From contig CALKHN010000086.1 in the NCBI GenBank assembly GCA_937991535.1, positions 1-19,511 of the forward strand: 19,511 bases of DNA, given 5' to 3'. This document shows, one piece after another, positions 1 to 5,749 of the stretch. Origin of the DNA: an uncultured Sphingobacteriales bacterium (GTDB lineage Bacteria > Bacteroidota > Bacteroidia > Chitinophagales > Chitinophagaceae). The position numbers and the translations under genes are program-made. The notes under the pieces were generated by a model. It was given only the letters and a program-made list of their open reading frames with translations. It ran no database searches and was not told the DNA's origin. The stretch's first letter is position 1. Each line of letters begins with the position of its first letter.

Positions 1-7
1 TATCTTT

Positions 8-142
8 TTATTTGATGTGCAGGATGATAATAAGCTTTATGCTATCATCTTCTAACAAATGCTTAAAGTCAATGACAGTGTCGGTATAAAAATATACATT
101 CTGCAATTCCATTTGACCTTGTCTTTTGTGTCGTATGTTCAT
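8..142 (-). pseudogene. N-terminal remnant of a REP-associated tyrosine transposase (RAYT), broken
   Basis: Reading leftward from an ATG at 142, 44 residues are followed by a stop at 8-10. The segment contains VYFYTDTVIDFKHLLEDD followed by a run of isoleucines. This resembles the beginning of a Bacteroidota class of IS200-like/RAYT Y1 transposases, where a YFxTATI strand is followed by a helix with a W/F-x-x-LL pattern and then an 'III-SL' stretch. The expected continuation (about 150 more residues with an HxH motif and a catalytic Tyr) is cut off by the stop. A neighbouring frame reads SNKKI just past it, so a frameshift is possible. The rest, if any, lies outside the window to the left. 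A perfect hairpin 38 bases upstream (180-203) fits the REP palindromes that accompany such genes. Family resemblance is from memory, so this is a moderate call; a chance reading frame is the alternative. Confidence 0.45.
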
Positions 143-179
143 AGGTGCAATGTTTAGAGAAATATTCTTGCAAGTTATG

Positions 180-203
180 CTGGTGGGTGAAGACACCCAC
201 CAG
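180..203. repeat. REP-like perfect hairpin (10-bp stem, 4-nt loop)
   Basis: CTGGTGGGTG at 180-189 and CACCCACCAG at 194-203 are perfect reverse complements around the loop AAGA. Neither strand has a T-run after the stem, so it does not look like an intrinsic terminator. It sits between the transposase remnant (minus) and the XRE gene (plus), which is where a REP palindrome or an operator/5'-UTR structure would be expected. The inverted repeat is directly visible; the REP interpretation is inference. Confidence 0.6.
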
Positions 204-211
204 TAGGGAAA

Positions 212-225
212 ATGTTTTAAAACAT
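212..225. promoter_or_regulatory. Perfect 14-bp palindrome overlapping the XRE start codon (candidate autoregulatory operator)
   Basis: ATGTTTTAAAACAT is a perfect palindrome whose last two bases are the A and T of the ATG at 224. XRE repressors commonly bind short palindromes over their own promoter or start, so this is a natural candidate operator. It occupies the place of a Shine-Dalgarno sequence, so binding or structure there could also affect translation. The sequence fact is certain; the function is inferred. Confidence 0.4.
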
Positions 226-571
226 GACCGTTGGAGAACGCATTAAGGAGTTGAGAACACAGAAAAAACTTACCCAGACTGAACTGGCTAAGCAGGTGGG
301 ACTTTCTTATATACAGATAGGACGTTATGAGACCAACAAATCCAGCCCTTCGGCTGATGTGCTGCACCGCCTGGCGGCAACGCTTGATACTACTACCGAT
401 TTTTTAATGAAAGGAACCGAAGATGAAGCTGTGGCCGCACAGCTTACCGATAAAGAACTGCTTAAACAATTTAAACAGGTGGAGCTGCTCAACCCGGAAG
501 ATAAAAATCTCATCAAAACTTTTATTGACGCTTTTCTCACTAAAAGACAACTGCAACAACTTGCACAATAA
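224..571 (+). CDS. Small XRE-family helix-turn-helix regulator
   Basis: A 115-residue cytoplasmic DNA-binding protein. Residues 3-62 form a canonical Cro/C1-type HTH: GERIKELRTQKKLTQTELAK, then VGLSYIQIGRYETNKSSPSADVL with the usual recognition helix and the 'YE.....P' turn, then a helix ending in FLMKG. The remaining ~50 residues (LTDKELLKQFKQVELL, then NLIKTFIDAFLTKRQLQQL) look helical and amphipathic and probably mediate dimerisation. Bacteroidota encode many such 110-120 residue proteins as free-standing repressors. The ATG at 224 is the first in frame and aligns with the usual start of the HTH. It is monocistronic: a hairpin and palindrome lie before it and a strong terminator follows. 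The target is unknown; self-repression through the palindrome at 212-225 is likely. Confidence 0.88.
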   Translation: MTVGERIKELRTQKKLTQTELAKQVGLSYIQIGRYETNKSSPSADVLHRLAATLDTTTDFLMKGTEDEAVAAQLTDKELLKQFKQVELLNPEDKNLIKTFIDAFLTKRQLQQLAQ

Positions 572-577
572 TAAAAC

Positions 578-609
578 AGCCCGGCAACGCCGGGCTATTG
601 TAGTTTGTC
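578..609 (+). terminator. Rho-independent terminator after the XRE gene
   Basis: AGCCCGGC (578-585) and GCCGGGCT (589-596) form a perfect 8-bp G/C-rich stem with the 3-nt loop AAC, followed by the T-rich stretch ATTGTAGTTTG. It starts 7 bases after the stop of the XRE gene. The convergent membrane-protein gene ends at 653, so the hairpin may serve both directions. Confidence 0.85.
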
Positions 610-652
610 GTAACATAAATAAATCTGAAAGCAAACCTCGCAAAGTCCTCGA

Positions 653-1042
653 TTATTTACATTGTTCTAATAAATGCTTTCCATAAATAGGCCCCCAAAA
701 AAGCCATGAGGTTGTTATCAAAAAAAACAGTACCGTAATAGCTATAGACAACCATTTACTTCCTGCTATAGTTGGTTTAGCGTTAATAATATTATGAACT
801 CTACCAGATCTATGATAGAATAGATAATTGATGAGTATAATCAAAATAGTTATTGAAAACTGAACAATTACTTTTACTTCGTAACAATAATACTTAAGAG
901 CAATTATATCCATTGACCCATTTAATAATAACGACTCACTAAAGCTTAATGCTAATACTGTCGCGAAATGGGGCTCCGGATCTCTAATCACTTTTCTATA
1001 GAACAAAAAATAATAATAGTAAAAAACATCTAAAACCTTCAT
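653..1042 (-). CDS. Small three-helix membrane protein; candidate orphan immunity protein
   Basis: A 129-residue protein, not recognised by name. It opens with a Tyr/Phe-rich stretch (FYYYYFLFY) and the segment RKVIRDPEPHF. Three hydrophobic segments follow at about residues 26-44, 57-76 and 97-117, the last ending in TTSWLFWGPIY, so it is almost certainly an inner-membrane protein. There is no cleavable signal or catalytic motif. The ATG at 1042 lies two bases after the stop of a 38-codon open fragment with no start of its own (1045-1161), which is the spacing of a toxin gene and its immunity gene. Upstream of both is an RHS gene with its own tip and its own membrane-protein partner. I infer it is an immunity protein left behind when a newer toxin tip was inserted. 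Similar short membrane proteins occur near RHS genes in this phylum, but its activity cannot be shown here. Confidence 0.65.
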   Translation of the reverse strand: MKVLDVFYYYYFLFYRKVIRDPEPHFATVLALSFSESLLLNGSMDIIALKYYCYEVKVIVQFSITILIILINYLFYHRSGRVHNIINAKPTIAGSKWLSIAITVLFFLITTSWLFWGPIYGKHLLEQCK

Positions 1043-1044
1043 CG

Positions 1045-1161
1045 TTATTGTTTATCCATCTCATTGATTACCTGATCCAAAAAGGGAGTTCTGGGATATT
1101 CATCTCTGTCGATTCCAAGTCCGTCCTGTATTAAAAATTGCTGGACGAAAGAAAATAAGAT
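1045..1161 (-). pseudogene. Displaced C-terminal tail of a former toxin (RHS tip) gene
   Basis: After a stop at 1164-1162 there are 38 sense codons and then a TAA at 1047-1045, with no ATG/GTG/TTG start in a suitable place. The translation includes GLGIDRDEYPRTPFLDQ and ends EMDKQ. It is charged, protein-like and unlike random shadow translation. It ends two bases before the ATG of the membrane protein at 1042. A terminator hairpin (1174-1197) lies just upstream, so the fragment is cut off from any promoter in the RHS unit. The arrangement matches the remnant C-terminus of a toxin whose N-terminal part was replaced by a newer cassette. I do not recognise the fold. The DEYP motif is faintly reminiscent of NucA/NucB-type nucleases, but the segment is too short to call. 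Confidence 0.5.
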
Positions 1162-1173
1162 TCATAAATTACA

Positions 1174-1210
1174 AAAGCCGCATATCTCTGCGGCTTTGCT
1201 GTTATTTTAA
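1174..1210 (-). terminator. Intrinsic terminator (bidirectional) after the RHS immunity gene
   Basis: AAAGCCGCA (1174-1182) and TGCGGCTTT (1189-1197) form a 9-bp stem around TATCTC. Read on the minus strand, the stem is followed by TTGTAATTT, so it terminates the RHS/immunity transcript. On the plus strand the tail GCTGTTATTTT is also T-rich. It separates the current toxin-immunity module from the displaced tail and orphan membrane gene. Confidence 0.75.
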
Positions 1211-1333
1211 ATTCGGATAATCTACTTTTTCGCTTATCGGCAATAAAAATTTTACAACTGCCATCTTTCAATGAAACTTAGTTTGAACATTATTTTTTAG
1301 AGCAAACGAATAAAGCTTCTTTCTGTTTCATTT

Positions 1334-1660
1334 TTACTTATCCTGTTGGAAAATTAGGTAAAACATAACCGCACAAACTATAATGACAATTCCTACCTCA
1401 ATAATCGTTGTCCATGCAACAACGTTAGTTGTTTTTGATTGTAAGAGATATCGCTTATTTAATTGACGAATAAAAAATATCAAAAGAATACCTTCTATCG
1501 CCGCTATTAAAAATCTTATAATCATTTCCGTTGCAAAACTCTTTTTTAAAAATGCGGGTATTAATTTATCATTGACATAAGTATTCATGTAGAATAGCAC
1601 AAAAAAAATTATCAATAATGCAACGGTATTATAAAGGCTATATAAAAAATATTTAAGCAT
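1334..1660 (-). CDS. Small membrane protein immediately downstream of the RHS gene; candidate immunity protein
   Basis: A 108-residue protein of unknown family with three clear hydrophobic segments: about residues 8-25 (NTVALLIIFFVLFYMN), 47-65 (MIIRFLIAAIEGILLIFFI) and 83-104 (TTIIEVGIVIIVCAVMFYLIF). They are separated by short basic loops (KKSF, NKRYLLQSK). No signal peptidase site or enzymatic motif is visible. The ATG at 1660 is 17 bases after the stop of the RHS gene on the same strand, and a terminator follows at 1174-1197, so the two form one transcription unit. In RHS polymorphic-toxin systems the gene directly after the toxin tip encodes its cognate immunity protein. A membrane immunity protein suggests a toxin acting at the inner membrane, but this is inference. 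The strongly A/T-rich composition, unlike the RHS core, agrees with a laterally exchanged cassette. Confidence 0.65.
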   Translation of the reverse strand: MLKYFLYSLYNTVALLIIFFVLFYMNTYVNDKLIPAFLKKSFATEMIIRFLIAAIEGILLIFFIRQLNKRYLLQSKTTNVVAWTTIIEVGIVIIVCAVMFYLIFQQDK

Positions 1661-1677
1661 CTGATGTTATTTTTATT

Positions 1678-3477
1678 TTACTGATGTTTATCCTTATCCT
1701 CTCTTGGAAGTGGGCCTGCAGGTTTTGCAGTTTGTGCCTTATTCCAATCTTCAACTGTATATGTTTTACCTCCAAACGATACCCCAGTAAATTCTCCTTT
1801 ATCATTAATGTTGATTTGGATATCTACAGAAGAAATATTTTTTACATCTCCATTTACTAAGTCAGAAGCGCTACCATACGCAGCAGCACCAGTTAACCAT
1901 ACGTTTTGTCCTTTTGTATCACCTATCAGGGCTTCGGTTGCAGGAAACTGTTTACTTGATAAATCAACTGAAGCAATAACATATCCCTTTTCTGTATTTT
2001 CAGATAAAGTGATTGCTGATTTAACTTCAATATTCGGGGCAGCACCTAAGAAGAATGGATTTGAACCTTCAAAGGATGATTTTACAGAAGCTACATTACT
2101 GCCTTCACTATTTTTAAAAAAAGTTGGTGAACCTTGGACACCACCTTTATCAGTTGCTGTTTTTGAGAATGAACCTATTTTAGTTGGGTCACTGGTTGGC
2201 TGTCCACCAGTTACAGTTCTTGCCGAAGGGTCTATTGTAATAGTTTGCTTTATTCTTGATGTAACAACATTGCTTGCAGAAAACCCTCTTCCATCATCAT
2301 GAAAACCTGTTCCTTTAAATGCACCAACAGGGGCAAAGGCTCTAATTTGAACAGGATATGGAAACTCACCATTAGGGTCAAAGAAACTTATGGGATTATT
2401 AAGTGTATAAGTGTAAGGACTCCATTGAGCTAATTTAGATGCTTTTGGATCTAATGTCCACCATCTTCCTATTTGTGGATCTTGCATCCGTTTACCAAAG
2501 TCAATCAATTCTAATCCTGAACCATCACTAAATTCTTTGTCCTGTTTTTCCTTTCCTCCAAATTTAATTTTATTCTCTAAACCTCCTGCCGCCTTAGAAG
2601 ATATTCCCGCCATTGTCAAGCCGAATGGATAATAATGCGTTTCCTCCAGGATAGGTCCCCTGGTATGCATCACCTGCAAATTATCAAAGAACACGTCAAT
2701 GTTTGGTGTTTCATTGCTGGTGTAAATATACAGATATCCGCTCTTATTAACGGGCATATTGACAAATGCATGCGTTTTAAATTCTTCGTCACCGCCTACG
2801 GGATCTGCACCGCTGTAGCCGCCGGCCATAATATTACCGCCGGCATCTTTGGCGATCCTCATCTGCTCATCTAATAATACCCAGTTCAGGAAGGCCTTCG
2901 GTTTACCGCTCGCCGGCGCATTACGGTTGTTTAAAAAATCCGCTGCTGAGGGATCCAGCACACCGCTGCTGATGAGCTGTGTTGCCGTGCCATGCATCGG
3001 TGCTGCACTGCTCACGCTCCCCGCCAGCGCGGCGATCAATGCCGTAAGGGGACTTACCGGCGTGGCGGGTGTGGCGCCGTTCTTTTTATACCAGCTGCTC
3101 ACCTGCACGCTGAACTTATCGCCTGCCATTACTTTGAGCAGTATAGAAGGTCCTATATTATTGCCGTCGCCATCTGTTTTTGCCACATAATCATTGGGAT
3201 CGGTTGCGGGGTCGGCAGGATAGGCGGAGATGCCGCTTTTGTCAAAACGGGTAAGGTCTATATTATCGTAGTAGGTATTTTCTGTGGCTGCCTGCGCTGT
3301 TTCCATAGTAGCCGCAGGGTATTGATCGGTCTTCTGTTCTTCGGTCAGCACCATTTTTACATTACCCAAATGGTCTTTAATAAAATAGTCGTAGGTTAAA
3401 CCCGTAGGGGTGTTGGGGTTTAGCGGGTCATTGTACAATGCCCTTATCCTGCCTTCTTCATGGGGAACAAAGAGCAA
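1678..3477 (-). CDS. RHS repeat-associated core protein, 3' portion with C-terminal toxin-like tip (gene 5'-truncated)
   Basis: 599 residues from a TTG at 3477; the frame is open back to 3579, so the start is arbitrary. The upstream codons (WYLDGFVYESKN) are clearly RHS sequence. Visible elements are HEEGR and YDYFIKDHLGNVKMVL (residues 6-44), a long variable linker, YPFGLTMAGIS (283-293), the signature DPQIGRWWTLDP (333-344) and SPYTYTLNNPISFFDPNG (353-370). That last element is the conserved end of the Bacteroidota RHS core, after which variable toxin tips are attached. Residues 371-599 (2367-1678) form the tip: beta-rich, with GSNPFFLGAAPNIEV, SSKQFPATEALIGD and a terminal GGKTYTVEDWNK, and no recognisable nuclease, protease or ADP-ribosyltransferase motif. 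It vaguely recalls DUF3238-like tips. The core is G/C-rich and the tip A/T-rich. The 5' half is missing (see the fragment at 3584-3775), so this is probably a pseudogene or a truncated carrier. Confidence 0.8.
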   Translation of the reverse strand: MLFVPHEEGRIRALYNDPLNPNTPTGLTYDYFIKDHLGNVKMVLTEEQKTDQYPAATMETAQAATENTYYDNIDLTRFDKSGISAYPADPATDPNDYVAKTDGDGNNIGPSILLKVMAGDKFSVQVSSWYKKNGATPATPVSPLTALIAALAGSVSSAAPMHGTATQLISSGVLDPSAADFLNNRNAPASGKPKAFLNWVLLDEQMRIAKDAGGNIMAGGYSGADPVGGDEEFKTHAFVNMPVNKSGYLYIYTSNETPNIDVFFDNLQVMHTRGPILEETHYYPFGLTMAGISSKAAGGLENKIKFGGKEKQDKEFSDGSGLELIDFGKRMQDPQIGRWWTLDPKASKLAQWSPYTYTLNNPISFFDPNGEFPYPVQIRAFAPVGAFKGTGFHDDGRGFSASNVVTSRIKQTITIDPSARTVTGGQPTSDPTKIGSFSKTATDKGGVQGSPTFFKNSEGSNVASVKSSFEGSNPFFLGAAPNIEVKSAITLSENTEKGYVIASVDLSSKQFPATEALIGDTKGQNVWLTGAAAYGSASDLVNGDVKNISSVDIQININDKGEFTGVSFGGKTYTVEDWNKAQTAKPAGPLPREDKDKHQ

Positions 3478-3583
3478 TTTATCTGAATAGTCGGGATTGT
3501 CGGGATCATCGGGCTCAATGTTTTTGCTTTCATATACAAAGCCATCTAAGTACCACGCCCCCCGAAAAGTTTTTGCTCTTCAA

Positions 3584-3775
3584 CTACATCAGCCTCCCTT
3601 TATCGTCGTAAATGTGCACGCTGTACAGATAAAACGTTGTTCCGTAGATCAGTGTCTTTGTCCAGGTTACCAGTCCTTTGGTTTGAAAAGACTGCACGGG
3701 CTGCCGGGCATACAGGGGAGCGGTGTTATAGGCGGAATATTTTGCATGCAAATCCATTTCATAATAAAATGAATT
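3584..3775 (-). pseudogene. 5' RHS-core fragment ending in a premature stop
   Basis: On the minus strand about 63 codons read QNSFYYEMDLHAKYSAYN, then GLVTWTKTLIYGTTFYLYSV, then YDDKGRLM and a TAG at 3586-3584. This matches the segment of Bacteroidota RHS proteins in which a 'G-L-V-T-x-x-K-x-x-x-x-G-T-x-x-x-L-Y-S-V' stretch precedes 'YDDKGR'. In intact proteins a few hundred more core residues follow before WYLDGFVYE; here that part begins about 25 bases later in another frame. So a deletion with a frameshift has joined the two. The fragment's own frame has a stop just upstream (about 3790) and no start, so the 5' end of the gene is also gone. It is part of the same former gene as 1678-3477. 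Confidence 0.65.
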
Positions 3776-3864
3776 TTGTATTCGGCTAACTCAGCCTCAC
3801 CGGTTATATATTCTTTTATCATATTTTATTGGTATTTTAGAAACCATTCATCTAATAACACTGA

Positions 3865-4827
3865 ATGACACCGAATGTTCAATCTATAACCCATGCTCCG
3901 CTGGTATGGAAAGGAGAACTGCCCCGCGACTTTCCGGGTGTGCGGTTACCGGGTGGAAAAGTGTATTCGGCAACGGGAAGTTTCGGGTCGGTTTGCATCC
4001 AATTATACCGTGTCGCTGATTTTATTTTTGGCTACGTGATGCTGAACACGAAAGAACATTTTATTTTAAAGAATACGCCTTACAATAAAGGACTTTACCT
4101 GCAAATTATTATAGATGGTGATCTTGTATTGGAAACCGATGATACAAGGAGAAAACTTACAGAAGGACAATGGCAGGCTACCAAAGGCATCCCGGGAACC
4201 AGGGTAATATTTGAGAAGGAAAAATTCATAACACTTTTTACCATTTGGTACAGGCCGGACTTCTATACGGACATGCTGACCTATTTTCCAAAGATAAGCC
4301 GGAGCCTGCTGGAAATACGTGCGGGAAAAATGCTGACAGAAATTGCACAGTATACTGAATATGCTACAAGGGAACTGGTGGAGAAAATTCTGCGGTGTCG
4401 CTACCCAAAAGCATGGCTGCCGCCTTATTTCAGGTCCAGAGCCGGTGATCTCTTGTTCAAATACATGGTTGAAGTTAGCCTTTACAATCCTGTTGCCGCA
4501 CCTTATTCAGAAGAAGAAAAGGATAAAGTTTATTATGCAGAACGCCTGATTACAAGGAATATATCCGCCCACTACCTTATTCCGCAATTGGCAAAAATAA
4601 CCGGCATGAATGAGTACCGTTTTAAAATGGTTTTTAAAATGGTTTTTGGAAAAGGTCCATACGAATACCTGAGAGAAAAACGGCTCGAAAAAGCCATTGA
4701 ACTGTTAGACCATGGCGAATCGGTAAAATACGCAGCAATTGAAACCGGGTGGCGGCCCGAAGACCTGATCAATGTATACAAAGCCCGTTTCGGTACTACA
4801 CCAGGCAATAAACGAAAACGAAAATAA
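3865..4827 (+). CDS. AraC-family transcriptional regulator
   Basis: A 320-residue cytoplasmic protein. Residues ~223-318 are an AraC-type double HTH. The first unit includes IPQLAKITGMNEYRFKMVFK and the linker FGKGPYEYLREKRLEKAIELL; the second includes VKYAAIETGWRPEDLINVYK followed by FGTTP. The first ~200 residues have no named domain but follow the pattern of Chitinophagaceae AraC regulators: a beta-rich sensing half, then a helical linker with the FRSRAGDLLFKYM segment. The usual 'GY' of the second HTH is GW here. The ATG at 3865 is the first in frame after the A/T-rich gap that separates it from the divergent RHS remnant. The basic tail NKRKRK ends the protein. It is apparently monocistronic and no adjacent structural gene points to its regulon. 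Confidence 0.88.
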   Translation: MTPNVQSITHAPLVWKGELPRDFPGVRLPGGKVYSATGSFGSVCIQLYRVADFIFGYVMLNTKEHFILKNTPYNKGLYLQIIIDGDLVLETDDTRRKLTEGQWQATKGIPGTRVIFEKEKFITLFTIWYRPDFYTDMLTYFPKISRSLLEIRAGKMLTEIAQYTEYATRELVEKILRCRYPKAWLPPYFRSRAGDLLFKYMVEVSLYNPVAAPYSEEEKDKVYYAERLITRNISAHYLIPQLAKITGMNEYRFKMVFKMVFGKGPYEYLREKRLEKAIELLDHGESVKYAAIETGWRPEDLINVYKARFGTTPGNKRKRK

Positions 4828-5296
4828 CCGGTGCTTAATGAATAGCCCAAATTCCGTATTGTTATTCCTGAAAAGCGAATGAATGCATTTGCATGGTTAA
4901 CAGAGTAGTTGGAACTTAGTAGTACAAACAACGGTACTAAATCTTCCCCTGTTAATAATAATAAGACAAATGGTAACTGTTGGGTGTGTATCTAACCAGT
5001 TCAATTTTTAATATTATTTTCTGTTCCCATCATTTCAGTTACTGAATGATTATGCTGAAAACATTAAGCCGATCTTTAAGCGGCACCCTACCCGAGTATG
5101 ATTCATCTTATTGCAATAACCATATCGTTACACTCCGGCCAGCGTATAACGACAGGAAGGAAGCCGAAAACCTATAATAGAGTAAGCCTTATTTTCTTAT
5201 CAAAGCTTTGCATAAGGGCATAGCGTTGTATACTCAATTCATTAATTAACTTAAAGTTTTTATTGCTTTTTGAGATTATAAAAGCAGATTTTTTTT
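4828..5296. other. 469-base gene-free interval between the AraC gene and the DUF6520-like gene
   Basis: No reading frame here looks like a protein and I see no RNA gene. The one structure worth noting is an imperfect inverted repeat at 5196-5216: CTTATCAAAG is followed directly by CTTTGCATAAG, pairing fully except for a one-base bulge. It lies 80 bases before the next gene and could be a regulatory site or part of a 5' UTR. The leader just before 5297 is very A/T-rich and ends in a run of T directly before the ATG, with no Shine-Dalgarno sequence, as is common in this phylum. Confidence 0.5.
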
Positions 5297-5647
5297 ATGC
5301 GTAAAATTAAATTTATATTGCCTGTCATGGTATCATTAGCAGTAGTAGCACTTGCATTCGGAAACAGGCTGAATACAAATAAGGTTGAGCGATCGGCAAA
5401 CAACAGACCTGAAAAGCCATTGGTAACTACCTATTTTGAATTTACAGGCACAACTGCAGCACAGTATACAGATTCTACAAAGTGGACGAAACATGAAACA
5501 AACCCAAATTTAACTTGTGATGGAGAACTTGTTGCCTGCAAAGTGCAGTCGGCCACTTTATCCACGAGAACTCAGTTGGTTAATTTTATTGATTCTAATA
5601 ACGGTGTTATCAATGGTTCGGCTACAATCATGGCTACCAGGGATTAA
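5297..5647 (+). CDS. Small exported protein, DUF6520-like
   Basis: A 116-residue protein with a typical signal peptide: MRKIKFILPVMVSLAVVALAFG, basic start, hydrophobic core, cleavage probably near residue 20-24. The mature part contains TTYFEFTG and two cysteines, C74 and C81 (NLTCDGELVAC), which could form a disulfide in the periplasm. The layout matches the DUF6520 family of small Bacteroidota exported proteins: an 'M-K-K-I-K-F-I-L-P' beginning, about 100 residues and a short two-cysteine motif. Their function is unknown. The gene stands alone on the plus strand, convergent with susD, and ends at a strong hairpin. The family is recognised from memory of its N-terminus; the exported nature is firm. 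Confidence 0.7.
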   Translation: MRKIKFILPVMVSLAVVALAFGNRLNTNKVERSANNRPEKPLVTTYFEFTGTTAAQYTDSTKWTKHETNPNLTCDGELVACKVQSATLSTRTQLVNFIDSNNGVINGSATIMATRD

Positions 5648-5706
5648 TAAATGTGAAAATAAGCGACAAATCTGGCACTCACAGAGTCGGTTGAATTACT
5701 TATTTC

Positions 5707-5738
5707 AATGAGGGCGTCCTTTTTTAGACGCCCTCATT
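5707..5738. terminator. Shared bidirectional terminator between the DUF6520-like gene and susD
   Basis: AATGAGGGCGTC (5707-5718) and GACGCCCTCATT (5727-5738) form a perfect 12-bp stem around an 8-nt loop made mostly of T. It lies between two convergent genes, 60 bases after the plus-strand stop and 12 bases beyond the minus-strand stop of susD, so it can end both transcripts. The plus-strand tail TGATTAATCTTTT is moderately T-rich. Confidence 0.8.
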
Positions 5739-5749
5739 TGATTAATCTT

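Noticed and set aside
423..686. 87-codon plus-strand frame running from the XRE gene through its terminator
   Set aside because: It overlaps the XRE frame, contains the terminator hairpin and has no recognisable content.
1808..3399. Several plus-strand frames of 79-164 codons opposite the RHS gene
   Set aside because: They lack family patterns and overlap RHS core motifs that are unmistakable on the minus strand.
3495..3780. Plus-strand 91-codon frame next to the AraC gene
   Set aside because: The region is better explained as RHS core fragments on the minus strand, with clear YDDKGR and WYLDGFVYE motifs.
4619..4646. 12-base tandem repeat encoding FKMVFKMV in the AraC gene, suggesting a recent duplication
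   Set aside because: The HTH between NEY and the FG motif has the normal family length, so the repeat is not an insertion; it replaces ordinary residues.
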